Positions 10,331 through 21,436 of a DNA stretch of 64,000 nt are shown piece after piece. The stretch lies in contig JAGKQI010000084.1 of assembly GCA_018806915.1 (NCBI GenBank), forward strand, positions 124,001 to 188,000. Direction: 5' to 3'. Numbering within the stretch: position 1 is the stretch's first letter; every line of letters starts with the position of its first letter. The DNA comes from Phytophthora colocasiae (Eukaryota > Oomycota > Peronosporomycetes > Peronosporales > Peronosporaceae). A program made the translations under genes and the position numbers. The notes beneath the pieces were generated by a model. It had not been told where the DNA came from. It made no database searches and saw only the letters and a program-made list of their open reading frames with translations.

Positions 10331-11302
10331 ATGGAGCCAGAAGCATACGCTCACTTGACTCCGAGTCAGCGGGACACGCTTAACAAGCTTACGTCCTTGC
10401 TGGGCCCTGAAGGTATGGCGCATCTTGCGTCTCAAGGGCCGGAGGCCGTCAACGCGCGCCTGGAGGCATTTGCCTCGTACGAGAACGCTCTCGTTGAGCA
10501 CATTCAGCGGAATGTAAAAGGAGTTAATCCCGCTCCGAGAGCTAAGCCCGTCACGCTCAGCGTGAAGACCTTTCACGGGCGCGAAGGAGAGAACCTCCTA
10601 TTGTGGACCCGAGAGGTCGAGATGGCCATGGGGGCCGCTATGCTCCAGTTGGAAGGCCAACGCGTGGCGTTCGCCATCTCTAAGCTCGAAGGTCGAGCAC
10701 GAGAATGGGCTTTGACGTCTGGGACGTCGGTAGAAATGGCCTTCCCCACTTGGGGTGAGCTTAAGGCCAAACTTACGCAAGTATTTGCTCCACCTAACCA
10801 GGCGTATCGCGTGCGGTCACGCTTCCTCGCTTGCCGACAGGGCAAGAAGGACCTGGTGGACTATGTCCAAGAGCTGCGCACGCTCATTGCCGGCATGGCT
10901 GCCGATCCTCTACCTGAGGTGGTCACTGTGACTATCTTCATGGAAGGTCTGAGAGCTGGCGTGGCCAGGACGGAGGCATTCCGTCAGAATCCTCGCACCT
11001 TCGAGGACGCTGTTAGCGTGGCATTGAATGCTGAACACAACTTTAAGTTGTCGAGGGTCGGTGCTAATAGCACAGGGTCCGGGGGACCCGAACCCATGGA
11101 CCTCAGCTATGCTGAAGATGAAGTAGCCGAGCTACGAGCTGCGGTGCAGCGTATGAGCACTCGTCGGTGCTACACGTGTGGTAGTCCCACACACCTGAGG
11201 CCCAACTGCCCTCTGCGCAAAGAGCGCGCCGGCCAGAATGGCCGCAACCCTGTCGCGGGTCCCGCTTTGGGCTCTGCCCAGGGAAACGACGGCTCCCAGT
11301 AG
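10331..11302 (+). CDS. Gypsy-2 gag
   Basis: 323 residues from the ATG at 10331 ([13 protein letters not shown]); the GTG two codons earlier is not a plausible eukaryotic start. The capsid-like core has [20 protein letters not shown] and [19 protein letters not shown], and a single CCHC knuckle [14 protein letters not shown] is near residue 280. The frame is intact, unlike Gypsy-1 gag. Product: the structural protein of virus-like particles. The stop TAG at 11300-11302 lies inside the stem of a -1 frameshift signal, so some ribosomes should continue into pol. Confidence 0.92.
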   Translation: MEPEAYAHLTPSQRDTLNKLTSLLGPEGMAHLASQGPEAVNARLEAFASYENALVEHIQRNVKGVNPAPRAKPVTLSVKTFHGREGENLLLWTREVEMAMGAAMLQLEGQRVAFAISKLEGRAREWALTSGTSVEMAFPTWGELKAKLTQVFAPPNQAYRVRSRFLACRQGKKDLVDYVQELRTLIAGMAADPLPEVVTVTIFMEGLRAGVARTEAFRQNPRTFEDAVSVALNAEHNFKLSRVGANSTGSGGPEPMDLSYAEDEVAELRAAVQRMSTRRCYTCGSPTHLRPNCPLRKERAGQNGRNPVAGPALGSAQGNDGSQ

Positions 11303-11322
11303 ACGCGGGGCGGTCTACTGGG
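11281..11322 (+). promoter_or_regulatory. Gypsy-2 -1 ribosomal frameshift signal (gag to pol)
   Basis: Slippery heptamer G-GGA-AAC at 11281-11287 is in the right phase for gag codons. A 7-nt spacer follows (11288-11294), then a perfect 10-bp stem CCCAGTAGAC / GTCTACTGGG (11295-11304 and 11313-11322) with an 8-nt loop. Pol is in the -1 frame. Confidence 0.8.
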
Positions 11323-11340
11323 GAAGAACTGAGTTCTGCA

Positions 11341-14300
11341 GTGCGTGAGAGGCACTGGGGCTCAGCCCCGAAGAGCTCCGTGCTCTTGAACACGGAACGT
11401 GTGAGCAAGCAGGGCTTGCTGGTCGTCCATGTGGACGTGAAGGGCTTCGAGAAGCCGTGGATCGTGTTGATCGATTCAGGAGCGTCTGGCAACTACGTCA
11501 GACGCTCCACCGTTGAGGGTATTCAGCAATATGCTGAGGCGCTTCGAGCGCGAAGAGGTGACACCGTCACTGTCCGTCTAGCGACGGGCGTCCGTGTCAC
11601 GGAAGCCAAGGTCCCCATGGACCTACGGCTGAAGTTCCTGGACTTCGACAGCGTGGAACGCTGCTTGGTCTTGGACCTGGATTCGAGGTACGACCTCATC
11701 CTTGGTATGGCGTGGCTGGAGCGCCACGAGCCATGGATCGACTGGAGGTCGAAGACCTTAGGTGCTACGCACTTCTCTCCTAGTGGAGCTTTGGCGAGTC
11801 ATGAACCCACCTCTGCTAGGAAGCAGAAGCGCTATTGGCGCGAGCATCGAGCCGAGTCGGCAATGATGCTGGAAGTCGGTGTGTCCGAGTTAGTGGACAG
11901 CACCGAGTGCGAGGATCGCAGCCCTGTTGAGCGCATAGCGCTGGTTGGCAGTGAGTCAACGTGTGGGCAAAGCTCACGTAACCCGAGTGACGCCGGTCAT
12001 GGACCGTCACTGGATGCCGATGGCATCGGGCCTTACCAGGCCGTGAACTGTGGGGCGGCACGTACTCCGTCGAGTGATACTGGTCGTGGACCAAGTCGAT
12101 CGCTGAGTGTCTCTGACACTGGACCTGTTACGGTCATTGATTGTGCAGCGGCACGTACTCCGCTGAGCGGCATCGGTCGTCGACCGAGTGGATCGCTGAG
12201 TGTCCCTGACACTGGGCCGAGAGAGACCGAAACTTGTGCGACGGCACGTACTCCATCGAGTAGACGATCTTCGGCCTGGGCGAAGACGTCGTAAGGCCCT
12301 TCGGGCGAGACGCTCTGCGTCTGAGTCATCCGTGACGTCAAGTGCCGACGCACCGGAGGGCTGTGGGCAGCTATACACTCTGGTTGATGGAGTGGGCGGT
12401 AGTGCCGAAGGCAGTGTCCTGCTGGACGACTTGCCAAGTGTTGACAAGCTCCTTGAGCTAGAAGAGATGTCCTTCGCCGACTTTGGCGATGCCTTGAAGG
12501 CTGGCGAATTCGCCGAGGTGGTCATCGTTCGACCTGAGGAGGAGTTAAACTCGTCGTCCTCGTTGACGAGTCCGTCTTGGCCGAAGTCAAGAAGGCGTTG
12601 AACGCCAGGAGTGGATCGGAGATCCTCAAGAATCCCTCGGATCCCTTCCACTCCTTGCTGAAGGAATATGGAGACGTTGTCTCGAAGGAACCACCGAGTG
12701 GCCTGCCTCCCGACCGAGGCGTTCGTCATGAGATCGACTTAGTTCCCGGAACTAAGTACTGCGTGACCCGACAGTGGCCTCTTCCTAAAGAGCAATGCGA
12801 CGTCATTGACGCCTTCTTCCGTGCGAAGCACGCGGCGGGTCTCGTGCGCGAGAGCAAGTCTCCGCATTCCGCGCCAACGTTCTGTGTCAGAAAGCCGAAT
12901 GGCAAGTGGCGTATCGTTCACGCTTTTAACAAGCTCAACACTGCCACGATTCCGGCGCAGACGCCGATTCCTAGGAAGGATGTTCTTCAGAACAACATGG
13001 TGGGTTGCACCATGTACAGTGCACTCGACTTAGTCGATGGGTACTATCAGCTGCTCATGCGAGTCAGTGATATTCCGCTTACAGCGGTGAGCACCCCGAG
13101 CGGTATGCTCTGGGAGTGGCTCGTCATGCCCCAAGGGCTCTCGAACGCGCCCGCAACGTTCAATCGTCTAGTGACGCAGCTGTTCAGGCCCCTACGGGCA
13201 TTCGCACAAACGTACTTTGACGACGTGTTCGTCCACAGTCAGGCCGAACACGGCAAGACTGACGTTGAGGTGCACGTGGAACACGTGAGAGCTGTGCTCG
13301 AGTGCATGCGCACGAACAAGCTGTACGCCAACGCAGACAAGTGCGTCTTTGGCGCGGAAGAAATCCCTTTCCTAGGGTGCTTTATTGGGAAGCATGGCCT
13401 TCGTGCTGATCCAGCAAAGGTCAAGGCCATTGTGGATTGGCCGGTTCCCTTGAACCAGAAGGACTTGCGTAAGTGGCTGGGTTTGGCCAACTACTTGCAC
13501 AAGTACAGCGAGAACTACGCTGAGTTGGCTCGGCCACTGACGGATCTCCTTAAGAAGGATGCCGAGTGGGTATGGCGTGCCGAGCACGATAATGCGTTCA
13601 CTTGTATCAAGGATAGCCTGCTTCAGGCACCGATACTGGCGCTGCCAGACCCCGCTCGTCCGTTTATTGTCGTCTGTGACGCCTCGGACTTTGCCATCGG
13701 CAGTGCTTTGCTACAAGCGGACGCCGAAGGGCGCGAACGCGTCATTGCGTTTGAGTCGCGACAGCTCAAGGCCGCTGGAGAAGAACTATCCAGTTCATGA
13801 CAAGGAGCTACTTGCGATGAAGTACGCTCTCGTCAAATTCAGGGTTCACCTGCTCGGCTCCAAGCCGTTTGTGATCTACACGGATCATGCGTCACTACGC
13901 ACAGCGACGCAGTCGCCTCACCTCTCGCAGAGGATGGCCCGATGGCTCTCCTTCTTTGCGGAGTATAACTTTGAGGTGAAGTACAAGCCTGGCAGGCAGA
14001 ACGTCCTCGCTGACGCGTTATCACGTCGCCCGGACTATGAGTTATCTCATGTCACCTCGGTGACGTCGTCCGTGACGGACATGGTTCGAGCAGCGTACGC
14101 TCAGGACGACTCTTGTGTCGCGTTGCTCCAAGCTCTGGGGAGCGATGAGTTTAAAGACTCAAAGGTGACTCTGTCACGACGCCTAAAGGCGAGACTCCAA
14201 CGCTACAGCCTGGAAGGCGGTCTGCTGTACTACAGCACGGGTCAGGATGACCCACCACGAGTGGTAGTTCCTCACGATGAGGATCTGAAGTACCGTATCC

Positions 14301-16010
14301 TCTATGAGGCTCACGACACACCCACAGGCGGCCACCTCGGTCGCGAGAAGACGTACGGCTCGGTTAGCTCCATGTACTGGTGGCCGAAGATGTACAAGTG
14401 GGTCAGCACATATGTGCGCACGTGCGAGACGTGTCAGCGGGTTAAACCCTCGCCGCATGCGGCTGCGCCTTTGGCGAGCTTACCTGTACCCTCTGGGTGT
14501 TGGCAGTCCATAAGTATGGACTTTGTGTTTGGCCTGCCGAAGGACTCGGCAGGCAACACGGGCGTGGTGGTCTTTGTTGACCGTCTGAGCAAGATGGCTC
14601 ATCTAAGCAGCTGTGCCGGACACCGTCGATGGTGCTGGTACAGCGACGATCTTCATCGATCGGGTCTTCCGCCAGCATGGGCTGCCTGAGACCATTGTCT
14701 CGGATCGAGATCCCCGTTTCACGGGTCACTTCTGGACGTCCGTCTTCAAGGTGCTGGGCACTCGACTGGACATGTCCACGGCGGACCATCCGCAGACCGA
14801 CGGTCAGACCGAACGCGTGAACCGCGTTCTGGAGGACATCCTCCGCAGCGTATGCGCTGAAACGCCGAAGCGTTGGAGCGCTATGCTCCCTCTCGTTGAG
14901 TTCTCCATGAACAATGCGGTGCATGCCTCGACAGGCTTCACCCCGTTCTACGTGAACGGCCTTGCGCACCCGCGCGTTCCGCTCACTCCGCCACGCGGTA
15001 GCCTTGGGCTTGGTGGGGGAGAGGCTGTGCCGTCGCTCGACTCCGAGCTTGCTGATATCAGCCCTTCTGCTGTGCGTAAACAAGTCGATGACTTCCTCTC
15101 GGTGAGATTGAGCGTATTACGCCGTGTACGTGACGCGATGGCTGAAAGCCAAGACGTTCAGAAGGAACAAGCGGATACAAAAGGTAGAAGCAATGTATGG
15201 GAATTTAAGGTCGGTGACCAGGTTTTATTAAACGCTAAGAACCTACCTACACATGCAGTGTCAAATGTCTTTAAGACGAAATTGCGTCCGCGTTTCATCG
15301 GACCATTTACGGTCGTGGCCAAGAAGGGCCTGGCATACACGCTTGACTTGCCAAAGCGGATGCGAACACACCCGGTGTTCTACGTCGGCTTGCTTAAGCC
15401 ATATCGGGACCCCGCGGGGTGTGCGCTGAGGCGCTGGCACCGACTTCACTTGCCCAGGCTGCTTCATCTGCAGCATCAACGTCACCTGAGCTCGCATGTC
15501 AGCGATCTGAAGCTCCTGCTGGTGCAGGCGAGCAGTCAGGACTGAGGACCTTCGAGCCAAGCCATCCGGCTTTCAATCTCCTCCATGTCATGAGCGAGAC
15601 GGGCATGCGAATGCCAAACACTCTCGACGTTCCCTTGAAGGGACTGAGTCTGACTCCGGAGAGTACCGATCGAGTGATCGAGTTGGTACCAGGCGCGATG
15701 CGACAAATAGCGCTCGTCACACTCATCGAGTACGGCGTTCCGCAGCGAATCGGCCTCCTCCGCCGTTGCTCGATGAGCAGGGACTCCCCACTACCACGTG
15801 GAGCGCCTGATGGCGCGGCGTCGCCACCGTAGTCAAAACCAGTATCTGGTGAAGTGGCGTGGATATCCTCATTCCCAAAACTCGTGGGAGTTTGAAGGGT
15901 CCCTGAGGCAGGACTGCCCTGACGTCGTGGACGCTTTTGATCGCGAAGATCGGGGGCGCCCGAAGGGCTCGAGGTCGACCACTCGGTCGACACCCGCTTC
16001 TCACCACTAG
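11341..16010 (+). pseudogene. Gypsy-2 pol (PR-RT-RNase H-INT-chromodomain), several frameshifts
   Basis: Protease: LIDSGASGNYVRRS near 11470 and YDLILGMAWLERHEPWIDW. RT: PNGKWRIVHAFNKLN and YFDD near 13215. RNase H: VVCDASDFAIG near 13675 and YTDHASLRTA. Integrase: GHLGREKTY with CETCQR, VSDRDPRFT near 14700, DHPQTDGQTERVN. Chromodomain at about 15798-15960 (YHVERLMARR, VKWRGYPHSQNSWEFEG). Single-base indels shift the frame near 12200-12300, 12570, 13775, 14605 and 15415. The GTG at 11341 is only a frame marker. The 15500-16010 part is also read on the other strand. Confidence 0.88.
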
Positions 16011-17327
16011 TGTGAGAAGCTGACGGACGAGCAGCCGAGCTCAGGCTCTGGTCCGTGGCTGGCACAGCCAGCGAGTCTCCCTCGGAGACTGAAGGAGCAT
16101 CCTGCGAAGCAGGGATAGTGGCCTGAGAGGCGGGAGCCACTGCCGTCGTGTGACGAGGAAAGCGGCCGGGCCGCACGCGTATCTTCGCGTACTGGAAGAG
16201 TAGACCTCGGGCGAGGCGGACGTCCACCTCGGCGCAGCTCTCCATGAGCCGGTCAAACGACGCGAGCTTCCGTGAAGCCTCGGCCCAGGTGGCCACATGG
16301 ACCATGTAGTCCCGGGTGGTCTCTCCGGTTTGGAGCAGGAGTGGATAAGTCCTCATCTGAGGCACAGACTCCCGTCGCCGTTGCTTATCTAAGCGTTGCC
16401 GATACTCGGCGAGTGTGCACACCTGCGGGGTCAGGAAACGCTCATGGAGCCCCTGTCGCTGCTGAGTCTCAGCCACCGTACGTGGAGGATTGCCTATGGC
16501 GTAACCATGCAGGTTTGGCTGCGCCATCAACTGCTTCACCTGCTCGGCAGGGTCGCGAGGCTCGAAGCCGTAGTCGCGCCGCGACGAAGTCCCCACGATG
16601 TCCCGTTGGACCGGTCGACGTGATTCTGGAGCACCGCTCAGGAAGCCTCCTGTGCCTCATCCAGAGGGTTGGTGATCGCGTCTTCGACTCCCTTGAGTGA
16701 CTCTGGCTCATCGCGAGCAGGAAGCGGTGGTGCGTTGCGCAACGCGTTGAGCACGAGGCTCGAAGGTCCCTCCGGGAACGGATTGGGCTGCCGCAGCTGC
16801 CGAGGAATTGAGTACCGACGCGGATCGCGTGGAGAGCGCAGCTCAGATCGGGTCGTCCGAGGGCTCGCAGGAGCAGGAGACGCATGGGCATCGCCCTGTT
16901 CGACTCCTCGTAGTCCACTTCGACCTCGCCTTCCTCTGTAGGAGAGCGACGTGGGTCGCGCGTCGGCGACGCTGTCGTGTACTCGAAGGGTGAGCCACCG
17001 CTACCACTTGACGTCGGGCTGGCCTTGAACATCGCTCCGTAGCGAAGGCGAGACGCCGCGAAATACTCCGAATCGGAGAGCGTGAGAGGAGCCGAGGGCT
17101 CAGACCGGAAAGCGCTGAGGCGCTGGGGCGTAGACGCCTGGTCACTGGACACCTCAGGAGCGGTTGGCTCGCTGGGGAGAATTGGAGAATGTGCTCGTTG
17201 AGCCAGCGCACCCGCGCACTCTCGTTGAGAGATTTCTTTTATCGGAAAGTTGCCGGTGACAGGCCTTGACAAGGCAGTTATGTCTACAGTTGTAGATACT
17301 CCGTATCCACGGTTTGGTGGGGGAGGG
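15499..17327 (-). pseudogene. Gypsy-2 antisense accessory gene (as2), decayed
   Basis: Opposite-strand coding sequence between pol and the 3' LTR, in three frames. 17327 to about 16860 is Ser/Pro-rich with acidic EEGEVEVDYEES. About 16840-16650 reads PRQLRQPNPFPEGPSSLVLN to a stop. 16596-15499 (365 aa) has LHERFLTPQVCTLAEYRQRL, MRTYPLLLQTGETTRDYMV and DVRLARGLLFQYAKI. It ends at the same point of pol as Gypsy-1 as1, just beyond FYVGLLKPYRDP, and overlaps the chromodomain. Weak pattern similarity to as1 (YP followed by an aromatic block and a D-x-R motif) suggests homology; this is inference. No clear start codon. Function unknown. Confidence 0.5.
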
Positions 17328-17741
17328 TGTAACGGGGTTACACGGCGCTGCGCGCCTTGGCTACAATAGGTGTGGTATACACCATCCAGGTCACAAGTCA
17401 CAGATCCGTGTACAACACATAGTGTTTCTCACACGTCACATATGTAGCCAGTTGCTGGCTGTTAGCTCAGAGCCACACATTACATTTTGATTAGGATTTA
17501 GTATGTTAGATACTAAATCCGTTACATTTAGGATTAGGGCAATAAAGTCAATAAAAAATCAGTTTGCATTTTACATAATTAGTGTTAGTTCCTTTATTAT
17601 AGGGACACTGATTGTGAGAGTCCCGTATTTAGTGGACTACTTGGTTCCTGTATAGAACCGAAGGCTAGTGCCTTGCAAGCAGGACTCTACGAGTCAACCC
17701 AACTTCCTCTGTGCCGTGCACACCTACGCAGCCCCGCTGCA
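17328..17741 (+). repeat. Gypsy-2 3' LTR (414 bp)
   Basis: Second copy of 9860-10273, preceded by the polypurine tract and followed by TSD GCTCC. Confidence 0.95.
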
Positions 17742-19014
17742 GCTCCGGCCTAAGGAGAACCATCTCCGATATCTCCCCGGCCTTCAACTCGGCCAGGAAG
17801 TCCTCCATCGCGACTTCCTCGAGGTTCAATAGCTCTGATACCTCAGGCAGGGGTGCCAACTCGATGGCCCCCGCCTTCACGCGATGCCCGGTCACGCCGT
17901 CGAAGATGTGATAGCATTCTTCGACCGGCTGTGACCTAGGAGCCTTTAGCTCCTGTCCCAAGTCCTCGTGGACTTCTTCGGGATGGTATTCTACCAACCC
18001 CGGCTTACGACCATGGCGTGGGGTTAGCTTACCCACGCCCGGTGATTCCACTACGATGGCATCACGAGCCCTCATGGCTCCGTGCGGAACTGCGTTACCC
18101 GCATCGGAAGCACCCTTGGTGTCTTCCTGATCAGTTATGGTCTGAGCGACCTTGCGTGGAACTACTTCTCTCACGCCTGGTGATGCCATTACTTCGGCAT
18201 CACGAGCCCTCGTGGCTCCATGCGGAACTCTTTTACCCGCATCAGTTATGGTCTGAGCGACCTGGCGTCGAACTACTTCTCGTACGCCTGACGATGCCAC
18301 TACTTCGGCATCGCGAGCCATCTTGGCTTCCTGCGGAACTCTTGCATCCGCTTGTGGACCTAAGTTACCCACCTGGTTAGTGCTCTCGGGCACTACCACA
18401 GTCGCAGCCTGTACGTCGCTGCGACTTCGTGCGTGGGGCCCTGCTATCGTTGCAGACCCACACGTAGGGCAAGGGCCTCCGCCCGTTGCCCCGGCCATCC
18501 ATGGCCCACGATCACTTCTCGTGTGGGGCGATGTAGCACCGACTACACCAGCCCCCAAATACTCCTCGGACGCTGCCGCGTCCTGGCGGTTCCAGCGAAC
18601 GCCCTTAGTCCTGACAGAGGTGGGAACATGACTCACCAAAGCTCTGTCAGAGACTGCAGGCCGGCTAGCCCCAATGGCTTTGCCGCGCCAATCGATCCAG
18701 GGCTCGTGCTTCTCAAGCCACGGCATCCCTAGGATCAAGTCGTACTTGTCCATCTCGAGGACAATGAACGACTCCACGCTGTCGAAGTCCTCAAACTTCA
18801 CAGCCAGGTCCACCTGGACCTTTGGTACTTCCACCACCGTACCATCGGCTAGTCGTACGGCGACTAGCCCACTTCCCTCGCTCTCACGTAGAGCGTCCTC
18901 AAACTTGCCGCGATTCCTCGCGACAGTTTGTCGGCGAGCAAAGTTCTTGCTCGCCCCAGAGTCTATCAAGACTCTAAAGGGGTTGTTAAACCCCCGTACA
19001 CTCGCGTGTACCAC
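17742..19014 (-). pseudogene. Gypsy-1 pol, protease part, cut off by Gypsy-2
   Basis: The reading frame continues from the -1 frame at the gag end. An aspartic protease core LIDSGAS lies near 18963, followed by YDLILGMPWLEKHEPWIDW, the second half typical of these proteases. A long variable spacer with imperfect repeats (about 18000-18400) precedes the RT entry. The frame is broken exactly at the Gypsy-2 junction (17742) and resumes at 9859 after one TSD copy. GTG at 19014 is only the first start-like codon; translation would come by frameshift from gag. Confidence 0.82.
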
Positions 19015-19123
19015 CAGCAGCCCACCGCTGCCCTTCTCCGCTTTGAGAGTCCCAAGACTCTCTGGGGCTAAGTCTCCACTGCGTGTGCCTCCCGCACCAC
19101 CCGCATGGGGACTTAGTGTTTCC

Positions 19124-19164
19124 CCATTAGGGCGCCCCGCCCCTACTGGTCCCCGAAGTTCCCC
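19124..19164 (-). promoter_or_regulatory. Gypsy-1 gag-pol recoding site, apparently mutated
   Basis: At the place of the Gypsy-2 signal, the minus strand has GGGGAAC (19158-19164) rather than GGGAAAC. Then comes an 8-nt spacer and a 9-bp stem with one mismatch (arms 19141-19149 and 19124-19132) that covers the gag stop. Confidence 0.5.
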
Positions 19165-20141
19165 TGACTCTTGGGCGCCGGCTTCTTCCAGCGGCCCTTA
19201 GAGCCCTGAGGCTTGGAAGACCTCTTCCATTGACCCCCAGAGGGGCAGACACGTGCGAAGTGTCCGAAACGGCCGCACTCGAAACAGCAGATGCGTTTCT
19301 GCTCGGCGAGCCCCAAGTCCATAGGGGCTGGTCCCGAGCCTGCTCCATTCCCAGGAGCACTGGCCGACACCGTCGTCGGCCCGCTGTGGCCTTGCCACGC
19401 AGAGGCAGGAGTCTGAGCCTGTGTATGGCTGTACTCCTCCTGGAGCGCGACTTGAATCGCCTCCTCCATCGTGTTGACCTGCACGCGGAACAGTTGCGTG
19501 CGGGCCGGGCTTACTCTTGCCGTCCATGAACACAGTTACTTGGATGTGTTCAGGTAGGGGTTTCCTACCAGAGATGCCGCGAGAACACGCATCTCTTGGA
19601 TGTACTCGTGCAGGTCACGTTTCCCTTGCTTGCAGGCTAGGAAGCGTGACCGCTGGCGATACTCATAGTTCGCCGGGAGGAATGCGGCCCGAAGCTGTTC
19701 GCACAGCTGGGCCCAGGATGTAAAACATCCAGGCGACGTCGCTTCGCGCGTGTACGCCCATGTCTTCGCTCGACCCCGAGGTTAGACAGCGCGAAAGCGA
19801 CCCGAAGTCGCTCCACCGAGATGAGAGCCGCCTCCATGGCGAGCTCAACTTCTCGGATCCAGAAGTGAAGGTTTTCACCTTCTTTCCCTTCATAGGAAGA
19901 ACCTGAGTCTTAAAGGCTTGGGCTGAACCGGCCTCGGTTCAACCACAGGAGCCTCAAAGGTTCCTCGAACGTGCTCAATGAGCCCACGTTCGTACATGTC
20001 GAACGCCGCCACGCGTTCGACCTGCTCGGCCGGCGTCGCCGCCGCCAAGCTCCGGAAGGCATCCATCCCAAAGATGCCCGCCATCTTCCGGACCGACTCA
20101 AACTGAGAGTCAATCAAGTGAGGAAACTCACTTCGATCCAT
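19143..20141 (-). pseudogene. Gypsy-1 gag, frameshifted
   Basis: The N-terminal part starts at the ATG at 20141 (MDRSEFPHLIDS) and resembles Gypsy-2 gag. The middle is scattered over three frames by single-base indels; recognisable pieces are ENLHFWIREVELAMEAAL, RSRFLACKQGKRDLHEY and RVQVNTMEEAIQVALQEEY. The last 114 residues hold one CCHC knuckle, CFECGRFGHFARVC. The stop TAG overlaps the pol frame, as in Gypsy-2. Role when intact: capsid/nucleocapsid. Not translatable as given. Confidence 0.8.
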
Positions 20142-20210
20142 GATGGCCAACTACTTCTGGCCACAGAGGATTCAGGTAATCAATCTACCCGCGTAGGCGT
20201 AGGATTGACT

Positions 20211-20223
20211 ACAAGTGCTACCA
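20211..20223 (-). promoter_or_regulatory. Gypsy-1 primer-binding site
   Basis: The minus strand reads TGGTAGCACTTGT two bases after the 5' LTR, the position and TGG start expected of a tRNA primer site. Gypsy-2 (10276-10288) has the same sequence and Gypsy-5 (47500-47511) its first 12 bases. Confidence 0.75.
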
Positions 20224-20225
20224 AG

Positions 20226-20541
20226 TGTGACGGGGGTCACACAGCACTTCACACAGAGGAAGGCTTGGAGTATACAAACTCCTAGTGAACGGCAGTTCAC
20301 TCGGTCCCCAAAGACTTGGGGAGACTAACTAAAGATTAGGTAGATTTAAGACTGAATATATTATAGATACTTGTTAGCTTGGCCTGCAATACAAACTAAA
20401 AGATATCTATAGTGTAACCTATATAGAAGGTGATAGGTGGCTGCGGAGCCACCTGCCACGTGTCACCATTATGTGTGACACACCAAATGTATCCACTTCG
20501 GAAGAGTGACTAAAGTCACTCTTCAATGTAACCCCGTTACA
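20226..20541 (-). repeat. Gypsy-1 5' LTR (316 bp)
   Basis: Second copy of the 4363-4678 repeat, followed by the TSD CAAAG at 20542-20546. In sense orientation it precedes the primer-binding site by two bases. Confidence 0.93.
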
Positions 20542-20554
20542 CAAAGCGAGCAAA

Positions 20555-21203
20555 CTACTGGCCATAGGACATATCTTCCTTACGAATTGCTGCATGCACA
20601 AACTTCGAAGCGTGCAGCTCTACGTTCTGCACCATGCGCTGAGTGATTCGCGGCATGCAAGTGTTGGTAGCTCGCTCGAGAAGCCTCATGCGAGCTTCTG
20701 TCTTCGAAATTGGTGGACCAGTAATACTCTCGGTCAGTGGGTCGTTCATCTCTTCCCTCGCTGTAGCTAGGTAGGTTTTGATGTGCGCTTTAAGAGCGCT
20801 AAAGCAGTTTTCAATCGGGTTACACATGGGGCTGTATGGACCAAGTCGAAGCAAGACGAGATCGCAGCGGGGCTGTACGAGCTCCTCTGTACGAGAGTGT
20901 GCTGGTGCATTGTCGAACACGATGACGATCTTCTTGTCCCTATACTGCTCGTGATAGATGTTGCTCTCCTTGATGACCTCATACAGCTCCTCTACGAAGT
21001 CGGCGTTGGTTTGCATTTTAATGCTGCCTCTTTGCGTTAGGAAGGTCAACAGCACGGTCGAGGCTAACAACTCGCTCCGCTGTGCTCCGTGGGAACCCAT
21101 TGTAATGGGCAACAGCACGCCAGTTGCCACCGGCGTGGTATGCTTTGAGGACGCGACGGCGTTCTTCAGGTGTGTGGGTCTTAGTGGCGGTTTGGGAAGG
21201 CAT
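20555..21203 (-). pseudogene. Tc1-like transposase, internally deleted and frameshifted
   Basis: An N-terminal helix-turn-helix segment starts at the ATG at 21203 (HTPEERRRVLKAYHAGGNW) and stops early in its own frame. In a second frame comes the C-terminal half of a DDE domain: VFDNAPAHS (second Asp) and YSPMCNPIENCFSALK (the Glu-bearing motif). The stretch that should carry the first catalytic Asp is missing between them. The ~1.0-kb element therefore cannot make an active transposase, though its ends look good for mobilisation in trans. Confidence 0.82.
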
Positions 21204-21303
21204 CTGGGTTGTGTAATGTCAGTTGCAGATTGACTTTGTGGTCTCCATTTCGGGCGCATGCGAAGTACTGTACATGTACGAATGATTGGCTGGTAGTTGC
21301 CCG

Positions 21304-21436
21304 CTTTGAATGATGATTAGCCCACTTTGATTGTGTGAAAAAACAGTTTTGGGCTGTTTTGGGTTTCTGTCAGCCGCCTAAAATTAATCCTGCTCACATT
21401 GGATGCTGATTAGCCCACTTTGGCCGGCAAAAGGTG
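21304..21436 (-). repeat. Right terminal inverted repeat of Tc1-like element
   Basis: Reverse complement of 4230-4362 with equal length. Its two internal direct repeats are at 21314-21329 and 21407-21422. It is followed by TA at 21437-21438. Confidence 0.9.

Larger units (their letters stand above)
9860..17741 (+). mobile_element. Gypsy-2: Ty3/Gypsy chromovirus-type retrotransposon inside Gypsy-1
   Basis: Two 414-bp LTRs and a 5-bp TSD GCTCC (9855-9859 and 17742-17746) bound a 7882-bp element on the plus strand. Order: PBS, gag, protease, RT, RNase H, integrase, chromodomain, opposite-strand ORFs, polypurine tract (17312-17327, ending GGTGGGGGAGGG), 3' LTR. It is related to Gypsy-1 throughout pol and shares its 15-base palindromic LTR start. 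It interrupts Gypsy-1 pol and so is the younger insertion. Confidence 0.95.
4363..20541 (-). mobile_element. Gypsy-1: Ty3/Gypsy chromovirus-type retrotransposon (minus strand)
   Basis: Bounded by two 316-bp LTRs and a 5-bp target duplication CAAAG (4358-4362 and 20542-20546). In minus-strand sense the order is PBS, gag, protease, RT, RNase H, integrase, chromodomain, then a purine tract (minus strand of 4679-4689) before the 3' LTR. Its pol is split by Gypsy-2 at 9860-17741. Without Gypsy-2 it is about 8.3 kb. A long gene on the opposite strand occupies 4850-7035. By eye the two LTRs are identical, so the insertion is young. Confidence 0.93.
4230..21436 (-). mobile_element. Tc1-like DNA transposon, split by the Gypsy-1/Gypsy-2 nest
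   Basis: Inverted copies of a 133-bp terminal sequence lie at 4230-4362 and 21304-21436, each flanked outside by TA (4228-4229 and 21437-21438), the Tc1/mariner target. Removing Gypsy-1 and one copy of its TSD leaves about 1023 bp. The only gene is a damaged transposase on the minus strand (20555-21203). The element lies between the CSB-like gene and the ankyrin gene, and was present before Gypsy-1 landed in it. Confidence 0.9.
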
